The notes under the pieces: model-generated
Seen by the model: the letters and a program-made list of their open reading frames with translations, nothing else
Databases searched by the model: none
Told to the model about the DNA's origin: nothing
Translations under genes and position numbers: made by a program
Shown here: positions 50,829 to 60,170 of the stretch, piece by piece
Numbering within the stretch: the stretch's first letter is position 1
Layout: each line of letters opens with the position of its first letter
Assembly: GCA_019510305.1 (NCBI GenBank)
Contig: JAEKKN010000056.1
Coordinates: 1-62,342 of the forward strand
From: Microbacterium sp.
GTDB lineage: Bacteria; Actinomycetota; Actinomycetes; Actinomycetales; Microbacteriaceae
Length of the DNA stretch: 62,342 bases
Direction: 5' to 3'

Positions 50829-52472
50829 TCAACCGCCCAGGGCGGCGGACACCACGGCGCGAGCCTCGGTCTGCACCTCGGCGAGGTGCTCGGGTCCGAG
50901 CAGGCTCTCGGCGTACAGCTTGTAGACGTCCTCGGTGCCGGAGGGGCGCGCGGCGAACCACGCGTGCTCGGTCTGCACTTTCAGCCCGCCGATCGCAGCG
51001 CCGTTGCCGGGGGCATGCGACAGCTTGGCGGTGATGGTCTCACCTGCGAGAGTCGTCGCGCTGACGGCATCCGGGGCCAGCTTGCCGAGCGTCGCCTTCT
51101 GCTCCGGCGTCGCCGGGGCGTCGACGCGCTGGTACGCGGAGGCGCCGAACGCCTCTTCGAGCTCGCGGTACCGCTCCGAGGGGCTCTTGCCCGTCACGGC
51201 GATGATCTCGGCCGCGAGCAGGCAGAGCAGGATGCCGTCCTTGTCGGTCGACCAGACCGAGCCGTCCTTGCGCAGGAACGAGGCGCCGGCGGACTCCTCG
51301 CCCCCGAACGCGACCGAGCCGTCGAGGAGCCCCGGCACGAACCACTTGAAGCCCACGGGGACCTCGAGCAACCGCCGGCCCAGCGACTCCGCGACCCGGT
51401 CGATGATCATCGACGACACCAGGGTCTTGCCGATCGCGGCATCGCGCGGCCACTCGGCGCGGTGCGAGAACAGGTAGTCGATCGCGACGGCGAGGTAGTG
51501 GTTGGGGTTCATGAGACCGGCATCCGGCGTCACGATGCCGTGACGGTCGGCATCGGCGTCGTTGCCGGTCAGGACGTCGAAGTCGCCCTTCTTCGCGACG
51601 AGCGACGCCATCGCCGACGGAGACGACGGGTCCATGCGGATCTTCTCGTCCCAATCGAGCGTCATGAAGCGCCAGGTCGGATCGACCTCGGGGTTCACGA
51701 CCGTGAGATCGAGGTCGTAGACCTCCGAGATCAACGCCCAGTATTCGACGGATGCTCCGCCCAGCGGGTCTGCGCCGATGCGCACACCTGCGTTGCGGAT
51801 GGCATCGAAGTCGATGATCGAGGAGAGGTCGCGCACGTAGGCGTCGCGGAAGTCGTAGCTGCCGAGTTTGTCGGCGTCGATGTCGGCGTGGCGCACGCGC
51901 TTGACGCCGTCGAGACCGGCGGCGATCAGCTCGTTCGCGCGATTCGCGATCCACCCGGTGGCATCGGTGTCTGCGGGGCCGCCGTGCGGGGGGTTGTACT
52001 TGAAGCCCCCGTCGCGCGGGGGATTGTGACTCGGAGTGACGACGATGCCGTCTGCGCGTCCGGCGGCGTCGTCCGCGAGGGCGCGGTTGTAGGTGAGGAT
52101 CGCATGGCTGAGCGCGGGGGTCGGTACCCAGGCGTCACGGGCATCCACCCGCACGTCGACGCCGTTCGCCACGAGCACCTCGATCGCGCTGCGCTCGGCG
52201 GGGAGCGAGAGCGCGTGAGTGTCGCGGCCGAGGAACAGCGGGCCCGAGATGCCCTGCCCGTTCCGGTAGTCGACGATCGCCTGCGTGGTGGCGAGGATGT
52301 GGTTCTCGTTGAAGCTGTTCGACAGCGACGAGCCACGATGCCCGCTCGTGCCGAACACGACGCGCTCGGCGGCGACATCGGGATTCGGCTGGCGATCGTA
52401 GTAGGCGGCGATCAGCTCGTCGACATCGATGAGGTCAGTGTCCTCCGCAGGGAGGCCGGCGCGGCTCGTCAT
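50829..52472 (-). CDS. pgm: Phosphoglucomutase, alpha-D-glucose phosphate specific
   Basis: Interconverts glucose 1-phosphate and 6-phosphate; 547 residues, the length of the E. coli Pgm type. The phosphoserine loop is [20 protein letters not shown] (about 145-164), the metal loop [11 protein letters not shown], the sugar loop [11 protein letters not shown] and the phosphate loop [11 protein letters not shown]. The ATG at 52472 has no ribosome site; a GTG at 52487 is an alternative. It links the gal pathway and glycogen/cell-wall sugar supply to glycolysis, though it is not part of the gal operon. Confidence 0.94.
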   Translation of the reverse strand: MTSRAGLPAEDTDLIDVDELIAAYYDRQPNPDVAAERVVFGTSGHRGSSLSNSFNENHILATTQAIVDYRNGQGISGPLFLGRDTHALSLPAERSAIEVLVANGVDVRVDARDAWVPTPALSHAILTYNRALADDAAGRADGIVVTPSHNPPRDGGFKYNPPHGGPADTDATGWIANRANELIAAGLDGVKRVRHADIDADKLGSYDFRDAYVRDLSSIIDFDAIRNAGVRIGADPLGGASVEYWALISEVYDLDLTVVNPEVDPTWRFMTLDWDEKIRMDPSSPSAMASLVAKKGDFDVLTGNDADADRHGIVTPDAGLMNPNHYLAVAIDYLFSHRAEWPRDAAIGKTLVSSMIIDRVAESLGRRLLEVPVGFKWFVPGLLDGSVAFGGEESAGASFLRKDGSVWSTDKDGILLCLLAAEIIAVTGKSPSERYRELEEAFGASAYQRVDAPATPEQKATLGKLAPDAVSATTLAGETITAKLSHAPGNGAAIGGLKVQTEHAWFAARPSGTEDVYKLYAESLLGPEHLAEVQTEARAVVSAALGG

Positions 52473-52603
52473 GCAGACAGTCTGCACCGACCGGGCCGTT
52501 CGCGCACGTTGGGTTTCCTGAGGAGCGCAGGTATTCGGGCTTCGCGGACCGGCTCGGCGGGCCGATCCAGCGACGTCTCGCCCATCGGGAGGAGAGGGCT
52601 AAG

Positions 52604-53554
52604 GTGAAACGCGTGACCGAACGCCGCACGTACAGTTATCTGGGACCCGCAGGAACGTTCACCGAAGCGGCGCTCGACCAGGTTCCCGAGGCCCGCGGCC
52701 AGGAGTGGCGTGCGGTGCACAACGTCGGCGAGGCGCTCGACGACGTCCTCTCCGGTCGGTCGTACGCCGCCATGATCGCGATCGAGAACTCGATCGAGGG
52801 CGGCGTCTCGACCACACAGGACGCACTCGCGACGCTGCCGGGTCTGCGCATCGTCGGCGAGTACCTGGTGCAGGTGAACTTCGTGCTGGTGGCGTCGCCC
52901 GGCACACAGCTGTCCGACGTTCAGGTGATCGCCGCCCACCCCGTCGCCTATGCGCAATGTCACGGCTGGCTGGGCGCCAATCTCCCTCAGCATTCGCACG
53001 TGCCGGCCGCGTCCAACGTCGCCTCCGCCATCGGGGTGCTCGACGGCACGCTCCCCGCACAGGCCGCGATCGCGCCTCCGGGGATCGTCCGGCACTACGA
53101 CGTCGATGTGCTCGCCGAAGACATCGGCGACAACAAGCAGGCGGTCACCCGCTTCGTGCTCGTGACCCGCACGATGCGCTCGCCCGAGCCGACGGGCGCC
53201 GACAAGACGTCGCTGATCGTCGAGCTGCCCCACGATCATCCGGGATCGCTGCTCGAGATGCTCGAGCAGTTCTCGACCCGAGGGATCAACCTGTCGCTCA
53301 TCGAGTCGCGCCCGATCGGCGACGAGCTCGGCCGCTACCGGTTCGTGATCGACGCCGACGGGCACGTGAGCCACGAGCGCATGGCCGACGCGCTGCTCGG
53401 CATCCGCCGTTTCAGCCCCCGCGTCGTCTTCCTGGGGTCGTATCCGCGTGCCGATCGGCAGATCGTCCAGTACCCGGAGAGGTACGAGGACGACGTGTTC
53501 GTCGAGGCGCGGGACTGGCTGCGCGGCATCCTGTCGGGCGAGCCCGAGGACTGA
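52604..53554 (+). CDS. pheA: Prephenate dehydratase
   Basis: Makes phenylpyruvate for phenylalanine synthesis; 316 residues from the GTG at 52604 (GGAGGAG upstream). Catalytic domain: YSYLGPAGTFTEAAL (10-24), AAMIAIENSIEGGVSTTQDA (57-76), NKQAVTRFVLV with the TRF motif. The ACT regulatory domain holds GSLLEMLEQFSTRGINLSLI and ESRP, the phenylalanine-binding ESRP motif. No chorismate mutase domain, as is usual in actinobacteria. Divergent from pgm. Confidence 0.96.
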   Translation: MKRVTERRTYSYLGPAGTFTEAALDQVPEARGQEWRAVHNVGEALDDVLSGRSYAAMIAIENSIEGGVSTTQDALATLPGLRIVGEYLVQVNFVLVASPGTQLSDVQVIAAHPVAYAQCHGWLGANLPQHSHVPAASNVASAIGVLDGTLPAQAAIAPPGIVRHYDVDVLAEDIGDNKQAVTRFVLVTRTMRSPEPTGADKTSLIVELPHDHPGSLLEMLEQFSTRGINLSLIESRPIGDELGRYRFVIDADGHVSHERMADALLGIRRFSPRVVFLGSYPRADRQIVQYPERYEDDVFVEARDWLRGILSGEPED

Positions 53555-53594
53555 CCCTCTCGCCTCTGTCGCGTCCTGTCGCGCGAGCGCGAGC

Positions 53595-53807
53595 TCAGTG
53601 CTCGCGGAACATCGGCCAGGAGCTGCCCGGCGTCATGTGCGCGTGCAGCGCGCCCTTCGCCGACGCCAGACTCGGGTAGGTGCCCACAGCGGCATCCGAG
53701 CCCGCCATCACCACCGTGTACCCGTCGTCGTCGTGGCGGATGCTCCCGACGACTCCGTTCGTGCCGTAAGCGACCCACAGGGCCAGGGTCTTCGTCGTGC
53801 TCATCAT
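53595..53807 (-). CDS. Small conserved-looking protein of 70 residues, unknown function
   Basis: A single small domain, predicted beta-rich at the start (TLALWVAYGTNGVVGSIRHD, then GYTVVMAGSDAAVGTYPSL) and helical after (ASAKGALHAHM), like proteins that annotate as uncharacterised in related bacteria. GAAGGGG precedes an ATGATG start at 53807/53804. It lies convergent to pheA and downstream of the flavin oxidoreductase gene on the same strand (77-bp gap), so co-transcription is possible. No function is assigned. Confidence 0.7.
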   Translation of the reverse strand: MMSTTKTLALWVAYGTNGVVGSIRHDDDGYTVVMAGSDAAVGTYPSLASAKGALHAHMTPGSSWPMFREH

Positions 53808-53884
53808 CGAACCCCTTCCGTCGGCCCCGACGCTACCCCTCTCCTCGGGGAAAGGCCAGGGGTTGTCACGTCGCCGCCCGAGGG

Positions 53885-54928
53885 TCAGATCGACGCGGCG
53901 ATCAGCTCCAGCGTCTGTGCGCGGCCCGGCGAGGAATCCCGGGGTTCGGATTCGTAGGATGCCGCCACCGGAGAGAGCATAACCTCGTCCACGCCGTAGC
54001 GCTCGGCGAACGCGTTCACCTCTGCAGCCACCGACTCGCCCGTGCCGACGAACCAACGCTCGCGGGCCGCCGAGACGACCTGGTCGGTCGCGGCATCCGA
54101 CTCTGCGGAGACGGCCTCCTCGACCGTCTCGAGTGCGGTGAGCGGTTTGTTCAGGCGAAGCCGGGACATCATCCGCAGCTGCGGCAGTGCCCTGGCCTCG
54201 GCCTCCTCCTGGGTGGGGGCGGCGACCGCATTCACGGTCAGGAACGTCCGGGGCTCGGGGTGCTCTTCGCTCGGGCGGTAGCTGGAGCGGTACAGATCCA
54301 GAGCGCGCTCGAGGCCCTGGCCCGAGAAGTGGTTCGCGAACACGTAAGGCAGGCCCGCGGATGCCGCGAGCTGCGCCGAGTAGTCGCTCGAGCCGAGCAG
54401 CCAGATCTCGGGGGCCCCGGTGGCCGCCGGCGTCGCGTGCACGGTGTACTCGCCACCAGAGGTGAACCGCACGGTCGCGCCCTCGCCGCCCAGGAGTGCG
54501 CCGATGTCCTGCACGTGCCGGGGGAACTGCTCGACGTCGCTGGTCGTTCCAGATCCGCGCAGCAGCTGCGTGATCACGGGGTCGCTGCCGGGTGCGCGGC
54601 CGAGGCCGAGGTCGATCCGGCCCGGGGCGATCGCCTCGAGCGCCGCGAACTGCTCGGCGACGATGAGCGGCGCGTGGTTGGGCAGCATGACTCCGCCGGA
54701 GCCGAGACGGATGCGCGTGGTGCGGCTCGCCGCGGCTGCGATCAGCACAGGGGGAGTCGTGGATGCCACGGCCGGCATGTTGTGGTGCTCGGCGAACCAA
54801 TAGCGGCGGTAGCCGAGCCGGTCGGCGATCTGCGCGAGGCTCAGCGAGGCGGAGATCGCCTCAGCGCTGGTCTGCCCGGTGCGCACCGGGACGAGGTCGA
54901 GGACGGAGAGCGAGGTGGAAGTCATCAT
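53885..54928 (-). CDS. LLM-class (luciferase-like) flavin-dependent oxidoreductase
   Basis: A 347-residue FMN/F420-dependent TIM-barrel oxidoreductase. Family segments: LSVLDLVPVRTGQTSAEAIS (7-26), GYRRYWFAEHHNMPAVASTT, IRLGSGGVMLPNHAPLIVAE and PGRIDLGLGRAPGSDPVITQ. It is the subgroup with a long C-terminal part including ERWFVGTGESVAAEVNAFAE. Substrate unknown. A terminator of the upstream gene lies just before its start. Confidence 0.92.
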   Translation of the reverse strand: MMTSTSLSVLDLVPVRTGQTSAEAISASLSLAQIADRLGYRRYWFAEHHNMPAVASTTPPVLIAAAASRTTRIRLGSGGVMLPNHAPLIVAEQFAALEAIAPGRIDLGLGRAPGSDPVITQLLRGSGTTSDVEQFPRHVQDIGALLGGEGATVRFTSGGEYTVHATPAATGAPEIWLLGSSDYSAQLAASAGLPYVFANHFSGQGLERALDLYRSSYRPSEEHPEPRTFLTVNAVAAPTQEEAEARALPQLRMMSRLRLNKPLTALETVEEAVSAESDAATDQVVSAARERWFVGTGESVAAEVNAFAERYGVDEVMLSPVAASYESEPRDSSPGRAQTLELIAASI

Positions 54929-54937
54929 CTACGGCAA

Positions 54938-54976
54938 CGGCGAGGGAGGGCGGGGAATTCCCGCCCTCCCTCGCCG
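54938..54976 (-). terminator. Strong hairpin terminator downstream of the DUF2795-like gene
   Basis: A 17-bp GC-rich stem (CGGCGAGGGAGGGC... paired with GCCCTCCCTCGCCG) with one bulged G and an AATT loop. It lies between the DUF2795-like gene and the oxidoreductase ATG 10 bp away, so the latter needs its own start of transcription or read-through. Confidence 0.75.
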
Positions 54977-54989
54977 TGCCGCTGCCGCG

Positions 54990-55217
54990 TCAGGCGGCGA
55001 CCGGCTGACGAGGCTCGAACGCGTCGGCGAGAGCCGTGCGCCCGAGCCGGTACCTGATGTGCCAGGCCGCGCTGTAGCTCTGCTCCGGGAGCGACTCGAG
55101 CAGAGCCCTGTCCTCGGCGCAGAGACCTTCGCGGGTCGCTTCGCGCAGGAGGTCGTCTCGCAGAGCGGGATATTCCATACCGGCAAGGAATCGATCGAGC
55201 GTGGGGGAGAGCAGCAT
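54990..55217 (-). CDS. Small DUF2795-like protein
   Basis: A 75-residue protein with LDRFLAGMEYPALRDDLLRE (7-26) and ALLESLPEQSYSAAWHIRYR, the two-helix pattern of DUF2795 proteins (small stress-associated proteins of unknown role). AAAGGAAG precedes the ATG. It lies downstream of hsp20 on the same strand, behind a terminator, and may share stress control; this is inference. Confidence 0.65.
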   Translation of the reverse strand: MLLSPTLDRFLAGMEYPALRDDLLREATREGLCAEDRALLESLPEQSYSAAWHIRYRLGRTALADAFEPRQPVAA

Positions 55218-55339
55218 GAGGGTCTTCCTTTCCGTGTGCGGGGGTTGCTCCTAGAGCTTCGAATCGCGTGGATGGTGCGTCCTGTGGGTCGGTGAACCCG
55301 CCATTCGCGCGAGTCGAAAGGGGCGAGAGGGCGGATGTC

Positions 55340-55362
55340 GGGGCGGGCCGGTGGCCCGCCCC
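55340..55362 (-). terminator. Terminator after hsp20
   Basis: A perfect 10-bp stem GGGGCGGGCC/GGCCCGCCCC with loop GGT, 8 bp downstream of the hsp20 stop on the minus strand. Confidence 0.75.
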
Positions 55363-55370
55363 AGGTCGGC

Positions 55371-55793
55371 TCAGGCGTCGATCGCCTGTCGGTGGTCGCG
55401 GGATTCGACCTCGATCTTCCGCGGCTTGGCGCGCTCGCTGACCGGGATGATCACCGAGAGCACACCGCTCTCGTACGAGGCGCTGATCCGATCGAGATCG
55501 ACGCCCTCGCCGAGCGTGAACTGCCGCAGGAACTGACCGGCGCCGCGTTCGCGTGCGAGCCAGCGCACGCCCTCGCGGTTGTCCGCCGTGCGCTGTGCGC
55601 GGATGGTCAGCTGCGAGCCGTCGAGGTCGACGTCGACCGAACCCGGATCGACACCCGGAAGGTCAGCATGCAGGACGTACTGCTCACCGTCGCGGAACAG
55701 GTCCACCGGCATCAGCCGGGGTGCGCGAACGGAGTCCAGCACGCTCGCGGCGAAGCGATCGAGCTGACTGAACGGATCGAATGACAGTGCCAT
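55371..55793 (-). CDS. Hsp20 small heat shock protein
   Basis: ATP-independent chaperone, 140 residues with an alpha-crystallin domain: RLMPVDLFRDGEQYVLHADL, PGVDPGSVDVDLDGSQLTIR and the late GVLSVIIPV. The N-terminal part SFDPFSQLDRFAASVLD is typical. AAGGAGAC precedes the ATG at 55793. It is divergent from an HspR-like regulator gene, which would repress it until heat or folding stress. Confidence 0.94.
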   Translation of the reverse strand: MALSFDPFSQLDRFAASVLDSVRAPRLMPVDLFRDGEQYVLHADLPGVDPGSVDVDLDGSQLTIRAQRTADNREGVRWLARERGAGQFLRQFTLGEGVDLDRISASYESGVLSVIIPVSERAKPRKIEVESRDHRQAIDA

Positions 55794-55843
55794 GAGTGTC
55801 TCCTTTCGTGCGAGATTCCACGAGACTTATCTGCATCTCGTGC

Positions 55844-55882
55844 TATAGATTTGTTATAGATCAAGTCCGCAAGCTGATGCAA
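55844..55882 (-). promoter_or_regulatory. hsp20 promoter with two TATAGAT repeats
   Basis: Minus strand TTGCAT (55882-55877), 18 bp, TATAAC (55858-55853). On the plus strand TATAGAT occurs at 55844-55850 and 55855-55861, an 11-bp period overlapping the -10, a candidate site for the divergent MerR-type regulator. A classic HAIR site is not seen. Confidence 0.5.
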
Positions 55883-55905
55883 CCCCCGGTGAAGGAAATC
55901 TGTCG

Positions 55906-56190
55906 ATGGTCGAAAGAGACTCTCAGACACCCGTGTACGGCATCGCCGTAGCCGCGCAGCTGCTCGGGTTGCCGGAGGCGAGTCTGCGGCTGTTCGAGGC
56001 CAAAGGACTGCTCACGCCGGCTCGCAGCGACGGCGGTACCCGGCGCTACAGCGACGACGACATCGCACGCCTCAGGCGGGTGACCGACCTTCGTGACGAG
56101 GGCATCAACATCGCCGGCATCCGTCGCGTGCTCGACCTCGAGGAGGAGAACGCGAGCCTGCGGGATCAGGCCGACGACGCGGGGTCTTGA
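55906..56190 (+). CDS. MerR-family regulator, HspR-like
   Basis: A 94-residue single-domain regulator: YGIAVAAQLLGLPEASLRLF (11-30), EAKGLLTPARSDGGTRRYSD and DIARLRRVTDLRDEGINIAG, the HspR/MerR winged-helix pattern, then a short coiled tail. HspR represses heat-shock genes with DnaK as co-repressor. It faces hsp20 with repeats at the shared promoter. The start ATG at 55906 has GAAGGAAA upstream. Confidence 0.9.
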   Translation: MVERDSQTPVYGIAVAAQLLGLPEASLRLFEAKGLLTPARSDGGTRRYSDDDIARLRRVTDLRDEGINIAGIRRVLDLEEENASLRDQADDAGS

Positions 56191-56231
56191 CCCGCGCCGC
56201 GCGGCGAGGTAGTCCGGAGGAGGAGGACGTC

Positions 56232-56873
56232 GTGGACAGGTTCAGGGATCGAAGAGAGGCGGGGCGGATGCTCGGCACCCGTCTCGCCGAGGACCCGCCG
56301 CCCGAGCCCGTGGTGCTCGGGCTTCCCCGCGGGGGCGTTCCCGTTGCCGCCGAGGTGGCGGCGGCGCTTGCAGCGCCGCTCGACGTTCTGGTCGTGCGCA
56401 AGCTCGGCGTGCCCTGGCACGAGGAGGTCGCGATGGGCGCGGTCGGCGAAGAAGGAGCGCGCGTGCTCAACCCGGCGGTCATCGAGGCCGCTGGGGTGTC
56501 GGATGCCGACCTGGAGCGCGTCGAGCGCCGGGAGCGCGCCGAAGTGGAGCAGCGCGCGGGCCGGTTCCGTGAGGGACGCACGATCTCCGACCTGCGCGGT
56601 CGCACCGCCATCCTCGTCGACGACGGCATAGCGACCGGCGCGACGGTTCGCGCGGCGTGCGCGATCGCACGGGCGCGAGGCGCGGCGTCCGTCGTCGTGG
56701 CCGTGCCGGTCGCGGATCCCGACGCCGCGCGATGGCTCGTCGAAAGCGGAGATGCCGACGACGTCGTGGTCCTGCAGGTGCCCGAGGTCTTCATGGCGGT
56801 GGGGATGCACTACCTCGATTTCCGCCAGGTCGCCGACGGCGAAGTGGTCGAGCTGCTGCGCCGCTCTCCCTGA
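56232..56873 (+). CDS. Phosphoribosyltransferase-family protein
   Basis: A 213-residue protein with the PRPP loop AILVDDGIATGATVRAACAI (about 124-143) of type I phosphoribosyltransferases and the N-terminal LGLPRGGVPVAAEVAAALAA (about 28-47), as in the uncharacterised PRTase-like proteins often located with stress genes. The GTG at 56232 has AGGAGG upstream. It lies 41 bp after the HspR-like gene on the same strand and may share control. Confidence 0.88.
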   Translation: MDRFRDRREAGRMLGTRLAEDPPPEPVVLGLPRGGVPVAAEVAAALAAPLDVLVVRKLGVPWHEEVAMGAVGEEGARVLNPAVIEAAGVSDADLERVERRERAEVEQRAGRFREGRTISDLRGRTAILVDDGIATGATVRAACAIARARGAASVVVAVPVADPDAARWLVESGDADDVVVLQVPEVFMAVGMHYLDFRQVADGEVVELLRRSP

Positions 56874-56900
56874 GCCTGCGCACCCCAGTACCGTGGGGGC

Positions 56901-58535
56901 ATGGATGCTGAGCTCTTCTACATACTGGTCGGCAGCGTCGTCGTCGCGGCGATCTCGCGCTGGCGCGGCTGGCCGGCGCCGCTCGTCGTCACCGTCGCAG
57001 CCCTCGCGGCATCCTTCCTCCCGTTCGTGCCCGATCTCGACATCGACGGGCATGTCCTGCTCAACCTCGTGCTGCCGCCGCTGCTCTACTCGGCGGCGCT
57101 GGACGTGTCGTTCGTCGGGTTCAAGCGCAGCCTGCCGCAGATCCAGCGCCTCGGCATCTGGCTCGTCCTGCTCACGACGCTCGCAGTCGGGCTGGTCGCC
57201 TGGCTGATCCTGCCGTCGCTGACATTGCCCGGTGCCCTGCTGCTCGGGGCGATCGTCGCTCCGCCCGACGCCGTGTCCGCGGCCGCGATCGGACGCAAGC
57301 TGGGGTTGCCTCGGCGCATCATGAACGTGCTGTCGGGCGAGAGCCTGATCAACGATGCGACCTCGCTGACCCTGTACCGCGTGTTCGCGCTCATCCTGGC
57401 GGGGGCCACAGTCACGATCCCGAACGGCGTCTGGCAGTTCGTGCTGGCCGTGGTCATCGGCGTGGCGATCGGGCTCGTCTTCGGCATCGGGCTGCACCAG
57501 CTGCGCATGCGCATCGGCGACGCCGTCGTGATCGGCACCTTCGGTCTGCTCGCACCGTTCGGCGCCTACGCGATCGCCGAGCATCTGGGCGGGTCGGGTG
57601 TGCTGGCCGTCGTCGCCATGGGCATCTACGTGGGCTTCAACTCGCCGCGCACCGACTACACGACGCGACAGCAGGAGAAGCCGCTGTGGTCGTCGGCCGA
57701 TCTGCTGCTCGAGAGCTTCGTCTTCGCTTACATCGGTCTGCAGTTCCCGCGCGTGCTCAGCGATCTGGGGAGCGAGTCGGTCGCGCAGATCCTGTGGCTG
57801 TCGGCGGCCGTGCTCCTAGTGGTGCTGCTGGTGCGCCCGCTGTACGTGTTCCCGGTGAACGCCTGGGCGAACCGCGCCGATCGGCGACGGCTCGCCCGAG
57901 TGGATCGGGGCATCGAGTCCGGCGTATTCGACCAGCGGCGCAAGAAGTCCCGGCGCTGGCGACAGTACAGCGCGGATGAGCTGCGGACGCAGATCGTGCG
58001 CGAGCGGATGGCGGGGCTCCAGCTCACCTGGAAGGACAACGCGGTCATCTCCTGGGCGGGCATGCGCGGCGTCGTCACGCTGGCCACCGCTCTCGCCGCG
58101 GCCGATCTCGCGACCCTGGGGACTGAAGCCTCGCACGCGATCGTCGTCGTCGCGTTCATCGTCACGGTCGGAACACTCCTGTTGCAGGGGCTGACACTGC
58201 CCATGCTGATCACGAGCCTCGCGGCCCAGCGAGTGGAGTGGGAGTCGAAGCACGGCCGGGTGGACCTCGGTCTGTTCGACGCGTTCGCGAAGCGGATGAA
58301 CCGGGTCGAGAAGGATGCCGACGAGGCGCAGCAGGTGGAGGACGCCGTGACCCGGCCGTCCTTCGACGAGCTCATCGCACTGTCGCGCGGATGGTTGAAG
58401 GTGCGACGCGAGATCGTGCTGGCCGAGCGCGACGCCGGCAATCTCGACGAAGAGGTCATGCGGGAGCTGCTCGCCGCGATGGATGCCGAAGAGCTCGCCC
58501 TCGACACCCGGAGCGTGACGCGCCAGCAGCGGTAG
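56901..58535 (+). CDS. CPA1-family Na+/H+ antiporter
   Basis: A 544-residue antiporter with about 12 membrane segments. Key motifs: LGAIVAPPDAVSAAAIGRKL (about 114-133) and SGESLINDATSLTLYRVFAL (about 147-166) with the ion-binding Asp, and the late WAGMRGVVTLATALAAADL. A charged cytoplasmic tail (about 430-544) may be regulatory. It exports Na+ (or K+) for protons, supporting pH and salt balance. Confidence 0.93.
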   Translation: MDAELFYILVGSVVVAAISRWRGWPAPLVVTVAALAASFLPFVPDLDIDGHVLLNLVLPPLLYSAALDVSFVGFKRSLPQIQRLGIWLVLLTTLAVGLVAWLILPSLTLPGALLLGAIVAPPDAVSAAAIGRKLGLPRRIMNVLSGESLINDATSLTLYRVFALILAGATVTIPNGVWQFVLAVVIGVAIGLVFGIGLHQLRMRIGDAVVIGTFGLLAPFGAYAIAEHLGGSGVLAVVAMGIYVGFNSPRTDYTTRQQEKPLWSSADLLLESFVFAYIGLQFPRVLSDLGSESVAQILWLSAAVLLVVLLVRPLYVFPVNAWANRADRRRLARVDRGIESGVFDQRRKKSRRWRQYSADELRTQIVRERMAGLQLTWKDNAVISWAGMRGVVTLATALAAADLATLGTEASHAIVVVAFIVTVGTLLLQGLTLPMLITSLAAQRVEWESKHGRVDLGLFDAFAKRMNRVEKDADEAQQVEDAVTRPSFDELIALSRGWLKVRREIVLAERDAGNLDEEVMRELLAAMDAEELALDTRSVTRQQR

Positions 58536-58586
58536 AGGTGGTGTCGGGGTCGCTCAGGGCCCCGCCCCCTTGAGTGACTGTTCTCC

Positions 58587-58640
58587 GGGGTGTGCGTTGT
58601 GGTCGCGCTTCGTGCGGGAGGCGACCTTTTGGCGCACCTC
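58587..58640 (+). repeat. Intergenic dispersed repeat (copy 2)
   Basis: GGGGTGTGCGTTGTGGTCGC begins a segment like 36482-36535. It lies in the convergent gap after the antiporter gene. Confidence 0.5.
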
Positions 58641-58710
58641 GGTGGGCCGCATCAGCTGGGCGGATCGGCGGGAGCGACGTGCCGGTGCGATCGTGCCTGG
58701 GAAACGCACA

Positions 58711-58741
58711 AGCGCCTCGTCCTTGAACAGGGCGAGGCGCT
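58711..58741 (-). terminator. Terminator downstream of the dicarboxylate symporter gene
   Basis: A 13-bp stem (AGCGCCTCGTCCT / AGGGCGAGGCGCT, one G-U) with loop TGAAC, 14 bp after the symporter stop; it can also stop the convergent antiporter message. Confidence 0.75.
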
Positions 58742-58754
58742 CGTGGGGAGGTGA

Positions 58755-60170
58755 TCAGCGCGCGCCGACCGTCTCCTTGTCCGCGTCCGATTCCGGCGCC
58801 TCGTCGCCCGAGTCGTCAGCGAAGGGCAGGCCCTCGCGCGGCGCGTTGTAGAGGTCTTCGTCGAGAATGCCCTCGCGCTTGGCGACGATGGTCGGGACGA
58901 GCGCCTGGCCGGCGACGTTGACCGCAGTGCGGCCCATGTCGAGGATCGGGTCGATCGCGATGAGCAGACCCACTCCGGCGAGGGGCAGGCCCAGGGTCGA
59001 GAGCGTCAGCGTGAGCATGACGATCGCGCCCGTGGTGCCGGCGGTCGCTGCGGAGCCGACGACCGAGACCACGACGATCATGATGTACTGCCACCACTCC
59101 AGCTGGATGCCGAAGAACTGGGCGACGAAGATCGCGGCGATCGCCGGGTAGATGGCGGCGCAGCCGTCCATCTTCGTGGTCGCGCCCAGCGGCACGGCGA
59201 AGGAGGCGTAGGAGCGGGGCACGCCGAGGTTGCGCTCGGTGACTCGCTCCGTCAGCGGCAGCGTTCCGATCGAGGAGCGGCTGACGAAGGCCAGCTGCAC
59301 GGCGGGCCAGACGCCGGAGAAGTACTGCTTGATCGACAGTCCGTTGGTCTTGATGATGATCGGGTAGACCACGAAGAGCACGAGGGCGAGGCCGATGTAG
59401 ATCGCGATCGCGAACCAGCCGAGCGAGGCCAGCTTCTCCCAGCCGTACTTGACGACGGCCGCGCCGATCAGGCCGAAGGTGCCGAGCGGGGCGATGCGGA
59501 TGATCCACCACAGCACGCGCTGGATGACCTTGAGCAGCGACTCGGTGAAGGCGAGGAACGGCTCGGCCTTCTTGCCGGCCTTCAAAGCGGCGATGCCGAC
59601 GGCCACGGCGACGACGATGATCTGCAGCACGTTGAAGCCGATGCTCGAGGTCGCGCTGCCGGACTCCGGATCGACGGAGGTGCTGACGGTCAGGCCCAGG
59701 AAGTTCTGCGGGATGAGGCCGGTGAGGAAGTTCCACCAGGTGCCGACCGTGTACGGGTCGCCCTCCTGCAGGCCTTCGCCCGCGCGGGATCCGGGCTGGA
59801 TGATCAGGCCGAGACCGATGCCGATGACGACGGCGATGAACGCGGTGTAGGCGAACCACAGCAGCGTCTGACCCGCCAGGCGCGCGGCGTTCTGCACGCG
59901 GCGCAGGTTCGAGATGCTCGCGACGATCGCGGTGAAGATCAGAGGGATGACGGCGGCGCGCAGCAGCGTGACGTACGAGCTGCCGATCGTGTCGAGGGTG
60001 GCGGACAAGCCGTTCGGCGCCTCCACCGTGGCGCCCGTGTTGCGGGCGATCAGGCCGGCGACGACGCCGAGGACGAGGGCGGCGATGATCTGGAAGCCGA
60101 ACGAGGTCAGCAGTTTGCGAACGGGTCCGCGGGTGTCGGGCGCCTTGGCGGCGCGCGTGGCAGTACTCAT
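58755..60170 (-). CDS. DAACS-family sodium:dicarboxylate/amino acid symporter
   Basis: A 471-residue carrier (GltP/DctA-type). Segments: QIIAALVLGVVAGLIARNTG in helix 1, AVIPLIFTAIVASISNLRRV, the serine-rich hairpin FVSRSSIGTLPLTERV (about 290-305), the substrate/Na+ region PLGATTKMDGCAAIYPAIAA and IAIDPILDMGRTAVNVAGQA. Uptake of C4-dicarboxylates or acidic/neutral amino acids with Na+. The ATG at 60170 has only a distant GGAG, so translation may be weak or start control unusual. Confidence 0.92.
   Translation of the reverse strand: MSTATRAAKAPDTRGPVRKLLTSFGFQIIAALVLGVVAGLIARNTGATVEAPNGLSATLDTIGSSYVTLLRAAVIPLIFTAIVASISNLRRVQNAARLAGQTLLWFAYTAFIAVVIGIGLGLIIQPGSRAGEGLQEGDPYTVGTWWNFLTGLIPQNFLGLTVSTSVDPESGSATSSIGFNVLQIIVVAVAVGIAALKAGKKAEPFLAFTESLLKVIQRVLWWIIRIAPLGTFGLIGAAVVKYGWEKLASLGWFAIAIYIGLALVLFVVYPIIIKTNGLSIKQYFSGVWPAVQLAFVSRSSIGTLPLTERVTERNLGVPRSYASFAVPLGATTKMDGCAAIYPAIAAIFVAQFFGIQLEWWQYIMIVVVSVVGSAATAGTTGAIVMLTLTLSTLGLPLAGVGLLIAIDPILDMGRTAVNVAGQALVPTIVAKREGILDEDLYNAPREGLPFADDSGDEAPESDADKETVGAR

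Noticed and set aside
54938..54976. Hairpin as a regulatory RNA leader of the flavin oxidoreductase
   Set aside because: Position right after the DUF2795-like gene and a simple GC stem fit a terminator better.
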